This document shows positions 23,325 to 30,266 of a DNA stretch of 64,000 bases, one piece after another. Below the pieces are notes generated by a model. The model was not told where the DNA came from. It searched no databases and saw only the letters and a program-made list of their open reading frames with translations. Location of the stretch: the NCBI RefSeq assembly GCF_001618955.1, contig NZ_LVYV01000006.1, forward strand, positions 104,993 to 168,992. Reading direction: 5' to 3'. A program made the translations under genes and the position numbers. Position 1 is the first letter of the stretch, and the number at the start of each line of letters is the position of its first letter. Origin of the DNA: Tardiphaga robiniae. GTDB taxonomy: Bacteria; Pseudomonadota; Alphaproteobacteria; Rhizobiales; Xanthobacteraceae.

Positions 23325-23711
23325 CTAGCGCCGCGGATTGCCATTGAACGTCGGCTGCGGCAGCCGGAACGGCACGATCGAGCGACCGTAGTTCTGGCCA
23401 TATTGCTGCTGAACCCCAGGCAGGTTCACGATCCCGATCCGGGTATCGGACGACCGGGCGTCAATCGGCGGCAAGTTCAGGCTCGGATTAACCTTGTCCA
23501 CATCCCGCTTCAGCGTTTGATTGAGACAACCATAACTCCGCGAGCCGCCGATCTCCACGTCTACGCAGCGCTCGAACGTACGCGCCGGCGCTGCCTGACC
23601 ACCGATGATCACCTCAGGCTTTGGTGCATCAACTTGCGGCGGCTGTTGTGCCAATGCCGGCATCGACAGCAAGACGGAACACATCATGATGGAAAGCCTG
23701 GCGATCATCAC
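23325..23711 (-). CDS. Small exported protein of unknown function
   Basis: 128 aa with a clear signal peptide (LSIMMCSVLLSMPALAQ). The mature part is Pro/Gln-rich at its start and end and holds two cysteines (FERCVDVEIG and YGCLNQTLKR) about a dozen residues apart that could form a disulphide. It ends basic (NPRR). No family recognised. It lies between the lytic transglycosylase (3-nt gap) and the serine protease (6-nt gap), so it is certainly co-transcribed with the secretion genes and probably periplasmic or attached to the envelope. Confidence 0.7.
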   Translation of the reverse strand: MMIARLSIMMCSVLLSMPALAQQPPQVDAPKPEVIIGGQAAPARTFERCVDVEIGGSRSYGCLNQTLKRDVDKVNPSLNLPPIDARSSDTRIGIVNLPGVQQQYGQNYGRSIVPFRLPQPTFNGNPRR

Positions 23712-23714
23712 GCT

Positions 23715-24548
23715 TCACTTTCCTGCCGTCTTCGGGACGTTGATCTGAATGGCAACCTGCGCGAGACGATTGTTCAGCGCTGCGAAGTCCACACGGCCGA
23801 CGCCACCCAATGTAAGACAGCGCTTACGGCAGCTCGCCATCGCCGTGCCGCCACCGAGACCCGGCCTGAAGCCAAACGTTGCAACCGGCACCGTTCCGGT
23901 CAGCGGATAACCTTTAGCAGCCAAACGTGCCCGCGCCTTCGTGCAATAATCGACCGACAATTGCGAGAACCGTGTCTCGCCATGGCCAGCACGATATTTC
24001 ATCAGCGCCGTACACAGATCGCCGCCGGCTTTTGACCACGCTTGCGCGAGATAGCGCACACCATATTTGATATTGACCTCGGGCGCGGCGAAGCCAGCCA
24101 TGTCGCCTGAATAGCCGAGCATGCGCGCCGTCGCCGGAATCACCTGCATCAAGCCGATCTCACCATCGGCGCCGATCCGGCTCGGTTCATAGCCGCTCTC
24201 CACACCCATCACGGCTTCGGCGACATCCGCCGGAAGGCTCGTGAGGCGCACTTCCTGCTCGATCAACGAACGATAGAGCGCACGCGGATTGGCTGTGCGT
24301 AGCGTTGCGACTGGCACCATCGGCGATGCCGGCGGAGCATCCGTTCGCTGCTTGTCGGACGCCGCAGCATCAGTTCCGGCTTCAGCCACTTCGGTCTGCA
24401 CCGAAGCGACCCTGGTGTTCTCGATGGTCTGAGCCAGCGACGGGACAATGCATGCTGCCAGCAAGCCGACACCAAGAGCCATCCGGGCGCCCGCATTGCA
24501 AGCAGTCCGGATGACGAGGGAAGCGCGATGGCTTGCGGAAGAGAGCAC
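23715..24548 (-). CDS. Soluble lytic transglycosylase (SLT, GH23-like)
   Basis: Periplasmic murein-cleaving enzyme, about 277 aa. Catalytic Glu117 lies in VMGVESGYEP, followed by GADGEIGLMQVIPATARMLGY and the substrate-groove NIKYGVRYLAQAW, then ALMKYRAGHG. A C-terminal extension carries two cysteines (SCRKRC). The frame is open upstream to 24737, but that overlaps the YbjN gene. The GTG at 24548, 20 nt after that stop, gives a signal peptide with an Arg-containing n-region and is preferred over the ATG at 24482. Local peptidoglycan opening for assembly of the Ton complex or passage of giant TpsA chains is a reasonable inferred role. Confidence 0.88.
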   Translation of the reverse strand: MLSSASHRASLVIRTACNAGARMALGVGLLAACIVPSLAQTIENTRVASVQTEVAEAGTDAAASDKQRTDAPPASPMVPVATLRTANPRALYRSLIEQEVRLTSLPADVAEAVMGVESGYEPSRIGADGEIGLMQVIPATARMLGYSGDMAGFAAPEVNIKYGVRYLAQAWSKAGGDLCTALMKYRAGHGETRFSQLSVDYCTKARARLAAKGYPLTGTVPVATFGFRPGLGGGTAMASCRKRCLTLGGVGRVDFAALNNRLAQVAIQINVPKTAGK

Positions 24549-24567
24549 GAACTTATCCCGGGTCCTG

Positions 24568-25068
24568 TCAGGCAACCTTGGCTTCGGCGGGCACCTGATC
24601 AGGCGCCGCAGGAGCAACGTTCGCCTGTTGTGAGGTACCAAGCTTCTGCAGTTCCTCCCGCAGATAAGGCACCAGCGCCTGCACCAGATGATCCCAGATC
24701 TCCACATTGGCGCGCACATTGTTCGGCGAAACGCCACCGATCAGCGACACATCCATGGTGAGCGCCAGGAAACCCGGAACGACCTGCAAGCGACCGAAGC
24801 GACGCAGCGCGTTCCAGCGATTGACAACGTCCAATGGCAATTCGCCCTCGATGTTTAGCCAGGCGCTGAACGTGAAATCCACGAAGCTGTTCTCGTCCGC
24901 TGCTAGGCGGTTGCCGGGGCGAACATCGAAGCCGAAGCCGGCCGTCGACGAGCGCAGCAGCGAGATGTTGGCTGCGGGATCGGAAACCAGATCCACCCGG
25001 TAGCCCGAATTCTGCATGAGATCACGAAGCGATTCCAGCGTGACGCTGACGAGATTGGTATCAGTCAT
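24568..25068 (-). CDS. YbjN-domain protein (cytoplasmic, chaperone-like)
   Basis: 166 aa with no signal peptide. It has the layout of YbjN-family proteins: LESLRDLMQNSGYRVDL at the start, a central beta-sheet with WLNIEGELPLDVVNRWNALR, then a long closing helix before an Ala/Pro-rich tail. YbjN folds resemble type III secretion chaperones, so a cytoplasmic holding role for TpsA or a regulatory role is possible but unproven. It is the only clearly cytoplasmic product in the second half of the operon. It lies between the isomerase (27-nt gap) and the transglycosylase. Confidence 0.75.
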   Translation of the reverse strand: MTDTNLVSVTLESLRDLMQNSGYRVDLVSDPAANISLLRSSTAGFGFDVRPGNRLAADENSFVDFTFSAWLNIEGELPLDVVNRWNALRRFGRLQVVPGFLALTMDVSLIGGVSPNNVRANVEIWDHLVQALVPYLREELQKLGTSQQANVAPAAPDQVPAEAKVA

Positions 25069-25095
25069 TACAGATACTCCTGAGTTGCGAACTTG

Positions 25096-26160
25096 TTAGT
25101 TCCGCGCCTTGTCATCGAGCAGTTTGGCAAGCGCGAGTTCGTTGATGATAGGCGGCTGTTGCTTGAGCATTTCCGCGAGGTAGTTCTGTCGCAACGCGGC
25201 CGCGCGCTGAGTGCGGATCTGGCGAACAAGTTGTTCGCGCACTTCCGGCAACGTGCGCGTATACGGCACTTTTGTGTCAACCAGACGAATGACGTGGTAG
25301 CCATCGTCGAGCGTAATTGGATCGGACACACCACCCTTCGCGAGGCCAGTGATCTGCGCACGGATTTCCGGACGGATCTGATCTTCCGGCAGCAGGCCGA
25401 GATCGCCACCACGCTCGGCACTTTCGCCCGCAGCACTATCTGTACGCGCGATCCCGGCAAAGTCGGCACCCGGCGCTTTCAGCTTCCTCTGAACTTCGTC
25501 GAGCTTCTTCTTGGCGGCGTCGGCGGTTGCCTTGTCCGCATCCTTCGCCATCGGAATGAAGATCTGCGACAGCTGATACTGACGCGGCACCAGGAATGCC
25601 GCGCGGTTGGCTTCATAGACCTTCTGCAGATCGTCATCCGACGGGAAGTTCGCCGGCGGGTTCGAAACCGACTGGAGATAGAGTTCAACCAGCGCATTCT
25701 CGCGCAGCTTCTGTAGCTGGGCGGTGACCTGCGGCTGCTGGTCCCACTTCTTGGCGTTCAGCTCCTGCAGCACCAGGCGATTGGCCAACATCATGCGCAC
25801 CGCCTGGCTCAGCAATGCCGGGTCCTGGGCCACTGCAGCCTGCTCGCGCGGTCCGAGCGTCGCGAGATAGGCGCGCAGATCGTCCGCGCCGACATCGTTG
25901 TTGCCGACACGAGCCACCACTTCGCCCGATGCCTTTGCCGACGCCACAGTGCTCGCAGCCGCTGCGGGAGCAGCTAGCGCCGGAGCAACCGCAGCCGGAG
26001 CTGCTGGAGCAGCGGCCTTCTGCTTTGTCGGAGCAGGCGCCTGAGCCACGCGCGGCTGTGTTGGCTGAACCGGTGCCTGTGCATGAGCCGCTGTCAGCAT
26101 GAGGGCCGAAACACCGGCCATACCGAAGCTCGTCGCGAAGATGGAGGAATGCGTACGCAT
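25096..26160 (-). CDS. Parvulin-type / SurA-like peptidyl-prolyl isomerase
   Basis: 354-aa exported foldase. The signal peptide ends near AHAQ. An Ala/Pro-rich linker (about 30-75) is followed by a SurA-N-like helical region with VGADDLRAYLATLGPREQ and MMLANRLVLQELNAK, then a rotamase domain (about 187-295) containing QYQLSQIFIP, ESAERGGDLGLLPEDQIRPE and SDPITLDDGYHVIRLVDTK. Its ATG overlaps the stop of the upstream coiled-coil gene as TAATG. Parvulins such as SurA escort outer-membrane barrels and TPS or autotransporter passengers, which fits a dedicated helper for TpsB, the porin or TpsA. Confidence 0.9.
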   Translation of the reverse strand: MRTHSSIFATSFGMAGVSALMLTAAHAQAPVQPTQPRVAQAPAPTKQKAAAPAAPAAVAPALAAPAAAASTVASAKASGEVVARVGNNDVGADDLRAYLATLGPREQAAVAQDPALLSQAVRMMLANRLVLQELNAKKWDQQPQVTAQLQKLRENALVELYLQSVSNPPANFPSDDDLQKVYEANRAAFLVPRQYQLSQIFIPMAKDADKATADAAKKKLDEVQRKLKAPGADFAGIARTDSAAGESAERGGDLGLLPEDQIRPEIRAQITGLAKGGVSDPITLDDGYHVIRLVDTKVPYTRTLPEVREQLVRQIRTQRAAALRQNYLAEMLKQQPPIINELALAKLLDDKARN

Positions 26161-26753
26161 TATTGAATAACCTTTTGCTCAAGCAGTTTGTCGTCGTAGT
26201 CCTGCAGGATGTTCTGAACCTCGACACGACGGGCGCCCATCAACGGTTCGTTGATCACGGCAATGTCGCCGAACGAGACGCCTTCGTAACGACGCAACAG
26301 CTCACGGCCCACCTTCATCAACTGACCATTTTTTGCCACGCAGCTTTTAGTGCTGGCCTTATAGGCAATCGCCTCGCCTTCGAATTTGGCGCGCTCACCA
26401 TCCTTGGTACGCGCGACCGTGGCGGCTTCCTCATAGGCGCCCTTCCACTTTTCCAGCGTCTGGTTGCGATCCTCTAGACGCTGGTTGAATTCGTCCACCG
26501 CTTCACGATGGGTCTTCTCGACTTCCTTGACCTGGGCCTTGGCCGCAGCGATCTGGGACGTCAGTGCGGCTTTTTCACGCTCGGCATCGGCGACCTTGGC
26601 CTGCAAGGCCGAGCGCTGATCTTCAAGCGAGCGGGTCTGGGCCGTTGCGCTACGCAGGGCCTCGCGGAGCTTGTCCGATTCGGCATCGGCACGCGCTTCC
26701 ACGCTTGCCAATGACGAGAGAACAACAGCGACAGTCAGCAAATGACGTTTCAT
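26160..26753 (-). CDS. Periplasmic coiled-coil protein
   Basis: 197 aa. Signal peptide (LLTVAVVLSSLASVEARA), then an extended coiled coil over about residues 25-125 (LREALRSATAQTRSLEDQRS and similar heptads) and a short globular C-terminus (LMKVGRELLRRYEGVSFGDI) containing one cysteine. No catalytic motif is seen. Length and helical character recall Skp-like periplasmic holdases, but this is an analogy, not a recognised homology. It lies 2 nt after the porin and is joined TAATG to the isomerase gene, so the two are probably made together. Confidence 0.75.
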   Translation of the reverse strand: MKRHLLTVAVVLSSLASVEARADAESDKLREALRSATAQTRSLEDQRSALQAKVADAEREKAALTSQIAAAKAQVKEVEKTHREAVDEFNQRLEDRNQTLEKWKGAYEEAATVARTKDGERAKFEGEAIAYKASTKSCVAKNGQLMKVGRELLRRYEGVSFGDIAVINEPLMGARRVEVQNILQDYDDKLLEQKVIQ

Positions 26754-26755
26754 GA

Positions 26756-28585
26756 TCAGAATTTCGCATTCAGGTCGAACTGGACGACGTCGACGGCATA
26801 GGGACCGCCAGCGATGTTGTTGGCACTCAGCCAGCGAAGCGACGCCCAGACATTGTCCGCGACGCCGACATTACCGCCGATGAAGTAGCCCTTGAGGTTG
26901 GTGCCACCGAGGCCGAAGTCAGAGTCGGCGAACGCGTCGATCGTGGCATCGGATTCGAGGTACTTGTAGCCTGCGTGGACATTCCAATCCCACAGACGTT
27001 TGACTTCCTTATGACCAACGGTCACGCGGCCCATCCAGCCCTGATTGCCGCCCTGGAATGGTCCGATCGAGCCATCCGACGTTGGCGCATTGTTGTTGAT
27101 AGCGATCAAATTCATCGCATTGCGATCAAAGGCGGTGTTGTTGACGTACTCGCCGTCGATGACAACGTGGACCGGATGGAAATCCCCGAGATCCAGCTGA
27201 CCACTGATCACGACAGGGCGAGACTGGCTAGCCAGGCCAAAGTACTGGAACTCTGACTGAAGCGTACCGGCAGGCATCACCTCCGGAATGATGTTTCGCA
27301 GCCTGCGATACGTATTGCCCTTCTGTGCAAAGGACGGACGGGTCTGGTCGGTGTTACAGACATCGGCAGAGACGAGAACGGAGCACGGGGTCGAAAGTCG
27401 CCCCTGCGTGTTGGTGAAGTCATAATAGGCGACGCCGAACCGGAAGCTCGACTGCGGATCGAACTTCACGCCGACGCCGGCCTGCACACCAAACATCCAT
27501 TTGTCGTTGCTCGGATACTTACCCGGCAGACCGTCTTTAATATCGTTCTGGTCGAGATTGTAGCCAGCATTCAGGTCGGAATTGAATGTCGGGAAAGCAC
27601 CTGCGACGAAGAAGGGTGTCACGCCAGGGGCAACCTCATGCCGAATCTGGGCGGCAACACCATCGAAGCCGAGATCGCGGTGCCATACGAGATCGGTGGG
27701 CGACCAGAATGGATTGTCGAACCGACCCACCGCAACGTTGAATTCGTTGGACGGTTGATACCGCACATAAGCGCGGTCGAGCCACAGCGAGTATTTCGAG
27801 AAATTTCCGCCACTGCCGCCCAAGGTCTGGTTCAGAGACACCGGCGAATTGCTATCGCCCGTTGCGATGCGCAAGCCGCCGACGAAGCTGTCGGCGATGT
27901 CGATGTCGGCACCCAGACGAACGCGCAAGCGTGCGCGATCACGGTTCTGGCTGGTGTTGTAGGTCGGCGCCCAATAGAACTGGTTCTCGGAGAGGTCGTA
28001 AGGCGAACCGGTGTTGATCGCGTTGTAATTGATGAGGCGCGGATCGTTTCCGGTCGGATAGAACTGACCTTCGTAGCGTGCACGCATGTCGCCGGAGAAG
28101 CGGATGCGCTGTGCCCATTCCGGATACTTGCCCGGTGACGCCCAGTTCTCGCTGTGAGCCCGATCCATGACTTCGCGCTTGATCTCGTCGCGCAGCTGGC
28201 GCTTCACGATCTCCGGCACATAGGTGACGTGCTTCGTTCCCGGAGGTAACGCCGCGGCCGAGGCGGCGTTCGCAGTCTTTGCGGCTTCTTCCGCACGTGC
28301 CGCTGCACTCTTGGCGGATTCGCGGGCGACATAGGCTTCGTCATCGGCCTGCTTGATCAGCGCTGTTGCCTGTTCCTCAGTGATCACGCCCTGCTTCACC
28401 AGCAGATTGACCAGGCTCGACGTCGAGTTCGGCGAGATCGGCTTGGCGCGTGACACTGCCGGGCGCTTACCATCGGCGCGACCGCCGCCATCCTGCGCCA
28501 GGGCAGGAACGGTACAGGCCAGTGCGCACATCGATACGGCGAGCGGCGCCAGGCGCCAGGCGGTATCGGATTTTCTGTCAAACAT
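26756..28585 (-). CDS. Outer-membrane porin of the Porin_5 ('putative porin') family
   Basis: 609 aa. The signal peptide ends TVPALAQ. An N-terminal periplasmic segment carries the family-type LVNLLVKQGVITEEQATAL followed by an Ala/Glu/Lys helix (about 65-105). From about residue 150 the chain is a beta-barrel with alternating aromatic strands (IRFSGDMRARYEG, RARLRVRLGADI, WLDRAYVRYQPSNEFNVAVG), ending in Phe after VVQFDLNAKF. The frame is open further upstream to 28924, but that would overlap tonB. The ATG at 28585 directly precedes a good signal peptide. Its place between TonB and the periplasmic helpers suggests a structural or surface-anchoring partner in the secretion complex; substrate unknown. 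Confidence 0.9.
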   Translation of the reverse strand: MFDRKSDTAWRLAPLAVSMCALACTVPALAQDGGGRADGKRPAVSRAKPISPNSTSSLVNLLVKQGVITEEQATALIKQADDEAYVARESAKSAAARAEEAAKTANAASAAALPPGTKHVTYVPEIVKRQLRDEIKREVMDRAHSENWASPGKYPEWAQRIRFSGDMRARYEGQFYPTGNDPRLINYNAINTGSPYDLSENQFYWAPTYNTSQNRDRARLRVRLGADIDIADSFVGGLRIATGDSNSPVSLNQTLGGSGGNFSKYSLWLDRAYVRYQPSNEFNVAVGRFDNPFWSPTDLVWHRDLGFDGVAAQIRHEVAPGVTPFFVAGAFPTFNSDLNAGYNLDQNDIKDGLPGKYPSNDKWMFGVQAGVGVKFDPQSSFRFGVAYYDFTNTQGRLSTPCSVLVSADVCNTDQTRPSFAQKGNTYRRLRNIIPEVMPAGTLQSEFQYFGLASQSRPVVISGQLDLGDFHPVHVVIDGEYVNNTAFDRNAMNLIAINNNAPTSDGSIGPFQGGNQGWMGRVTVGHKEVKRLWDWNVHAGYKYLESDATIDAFADSDFGLGGTNLKGYFIGGNVGVADNVWASLRWLSANNIAGGPYAVDVVQFDLNAKF

Positions 28586-28647
28586 CGGTCTCAAGTCCCC
28601 TAGTGATAACGTGATGCGTATTCTCGACCGTCCCCCGGTCGAGCGAA

Positions 28648-29373
28648 CTAAGTTGGTTTCCGGCCGGTCGCACGGATGTTGATGGGCATAGGCATGTCGG
28701 TGGGCGGCGGTTCGCGTAGCGTCAAACGGCCGATCACATCGCTTCGCACTGCGGCATCCACTTCCGGACTGCCGCTCGAGTTGACGAGCTCGACGCGGCT
28801 GATGCGGCCGGTGTTGTCCGCCCAGATGCGAAACTGCAGCTGCATCACCGCATTCTTGGTCTTCTCGTTGGCGCGGATCGCGGCTTCGATCTGCGTCTGC
28901 ACGATCGATGCGTACCACCCCCAACGACTACCGCCGCCGCCGCGACCGCCATAAGGGCTCCCGCCGACCTTGCTGCCGAGATTGAACAGATCGCCCGGCC
29001 CGGTCGCCTTGGCGTCGAGCGCCAGCGGTCCCGGCGGCTCCTCGTTCTTGGCGTCCTTGACAGGATCGTCAGCCGGCTTCTCGACGGGCTTATCCTCGAG
29101 CGGCTGTTCGACCATCTTGGTCTCTTCGGTCACCTTCGGCTGCTCCATCATTTTTGGAGGCGGCGGAGGTGGCGGAGGCGGTGGTGGCACGATGTTCACA
29201 ACCGTGAGTTCGCGAACCTGCTTCGGCGCCGGCACATCGCTGCCACCGCTCATGAAGTACCAACCACCGGCAAACATCACCGTGATCACGGCGACGGCGC
29301 TTCCGTAACGGATATAGGCAGTCCGGCTGTTCCGCGCGTCCTCGTCCTGTTGCTGTTCGAATGAATTCTTCAC
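28648..29373 (-). CDS. Energy-transducing TonB, polyproline type
   Basis: 241 aa, GTG start that shares GTGA with the stop of the preceding gene. One N-terminal membrane anchor (about 22-42, GSAVAVITVMFAGGWYFM), then eleven consecutive prolines (bases 29155-29187), a Glu/Lys/Pro-rich spacer, a Gly-rich stretch (GGRGGGGSRWGW) and a TonB C-terminal domain (MQLQFRIWADNTGRISRVEL, then REPPPTDMPMPINIRATG). It couples the proton-driven ExbB/ExbD pair encoded just upstream to an outer-membrane client. The nearest clients in the operon are TpsB and the porin rather than a TonB-dependent receptor. The C-terminal tail matches the STN receptors more than the second TonB at 36123-36845. Confidence 0.9.
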   Translation of the reverse strand: MKNSFEQQQDEDARNSRTAYIRYGSAVAVITVMFAGGWYFMSGGSDVPAPKQVRELTVVNIVPPPPPPPPPPPKMMEQPKVTEETKMVEQPLEDKPVEKPADDPVKDAKNEEPPGPLALDAKATGPGDLFNLGSKVGGSPYGGRGGGGSRWGWYASIVQTQIEAAIRANEKTKNAVMQLQFRIWADNTGRISRVELVNSSGSPEVDAAVRSDVIGRLTLREPPPTDMPMPINIRATGRKPT

Positions 29374-29849
29374 GACGCAGCAGCCTCCAGCACTGTCTCG
29401 TCGGACAGCTTTTCAACCACGTATTGCAGAACGAATTTCACTACTGCATCGAAGTCCGTCGTCTGGATGATCATCCGCGTCCCGCTTGGGGCTTCGATCA
29501 CCAGGTCGAATTCGGTGCTCTGCGTATCGAATTCGATGTAGGCGCTTTCATCGATCGATAGCCGCAACAGCGGATGACGCGACAATGTCAGCAACAGACG
29601 ATCGAATTGCGGAACCAGCTCCGCCACCCGGCGGCGCAACAGTTCCGCCAATCGTACCAACAGCGCCTCACCGCGCAGCGGGAATTGCAGCACGGTGCCG
29701 CTCTCCTGATGCAGGCTCGGCTCCGAGTTCCCGTAAAGCGGCAAATCGACCTGGATCGCTTCCTTCTTCGAAGCCCCACGACGCAACCAAGACCACAGGG
29801 TCGCGAACGCCCGCTTGGTTTCGTCAGGAATGTGGCTGGCGCTGTGCAT
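29370..29849 (-). CDS. Small cytoplasmic protein of unknown function
   Basis: 159 aa with no signal peptide or membrane segment. It contains a basic patch (LWSWLRRGASKKE), an amphipathic helix (LLVRLAELLRRRVAELVPQF) and a beta-rich C-terminal half (YIEFDTQSTEFDLVIEAP, then MIIQTTDFDAVVKFVLQYVV). No family recognised. It is wedged between ExbD (7-nt gap) and TonB (GTGA overlap), an unusual position inside a Ton operon, which suggests that it acts on the inner-membrane complex from the cytoplasmic side. Confidence 0.75.
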   Translation of the reverse strand: MHSASHIPDETKRAFATLWSWLRRGASKKEAIQVDLPLYGNSEPSLHQESGTVLQFPLRGEALLVRLAELLRRRVAELVPQFDRLLLTLSRHPLLRLSIDESAYIEFDTQSTEFDLVIEAPSGTRMIIQTTDFDAVVKFVLQYVVEKLSDETVLEAAAS

Positions 29850-29856
29850 CAGCGTG

Positions 29857-30261
29857 TTACTTCACGAGTGGTTTGGTGGCGAGACCGACCTGGGACAGGC
29901 CGACACGGCCGAGCAGATCGAGCACATCCATGACGCTCTGGTACTGTGTCTGCGCGTCACCGCGCAGAACCACCGGAAATTCCGGCGTCAGGGCTTTTTG
30001 CTGAACCAGGCGCTGCTCGAGTTCAGGCAACGTCACCGGAATGGTGTCCAGGAAGATCTTGCCGTCATTGGACACGGTGATCGCCTTGGTGGTCTGCGTG
30101 GCCAGACTTGGCGCCGCAGACGCCTTCGGCAGATTGACCTTCTGGCCCTGCACCGTCGCCGTCGTCATGACGATGAAGATGATCAGCAGCACATAGGCCA
30201 GATCCAACATCGGCGTGATGTTGATGTCGTCATAAGGTTTGTTACGGCTCTGGAGCTGCAT
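29857..30261 (-). CDS. exbD: ExbD-type proton-channel subunit
   Basis: 134 aa biopolymer-transport protein. The N-terminal cytoplasmic tail leads through DINITPMLDLAYVLLIIFIV, where Asp20 is the conserved proton-carrying acid of ExbD/TolR, into one transmembrane helix. The periplasmic domain follows (KAITVSNDGKIFLD, then VVLRGDAQTQYQSVMDVLDL). It lies 5 nt after the DUF2341-ExbB gene. It forms the stator with ExbB and powers TonB. Confidence 0.95.
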   Translation of the reverse strand: MQLQSRNKPYDDINITPMLDLAYVLLIIFIVMTTATVQGQKVNLPKASAAPSLATQTTKAITVSNDGKIFLDTIPVTLPELEQRLVQQKALTPEFPVVLRGDAQTQYQSVMDVLDLLGRVGLSQVGLATKPLVK

Positions 30262-30266
30262 AGTTG

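Noticed and set aside
23715..24737. Longer start of the lytic transglycosylase at 24737
   Set aside because: It overlaps the YbjN gene by 170 nt and buries the signal peptide about 70 residues inside the protein.
29155..29187. Polyproline tract in TonB as a slippage-prone simple repeat
   Set aside because: The eleven proline codons are mixed (CCA, CCT, CCG), so it is a protein-level feature rather than a mononucleotide or strict trinucleotide repeat.
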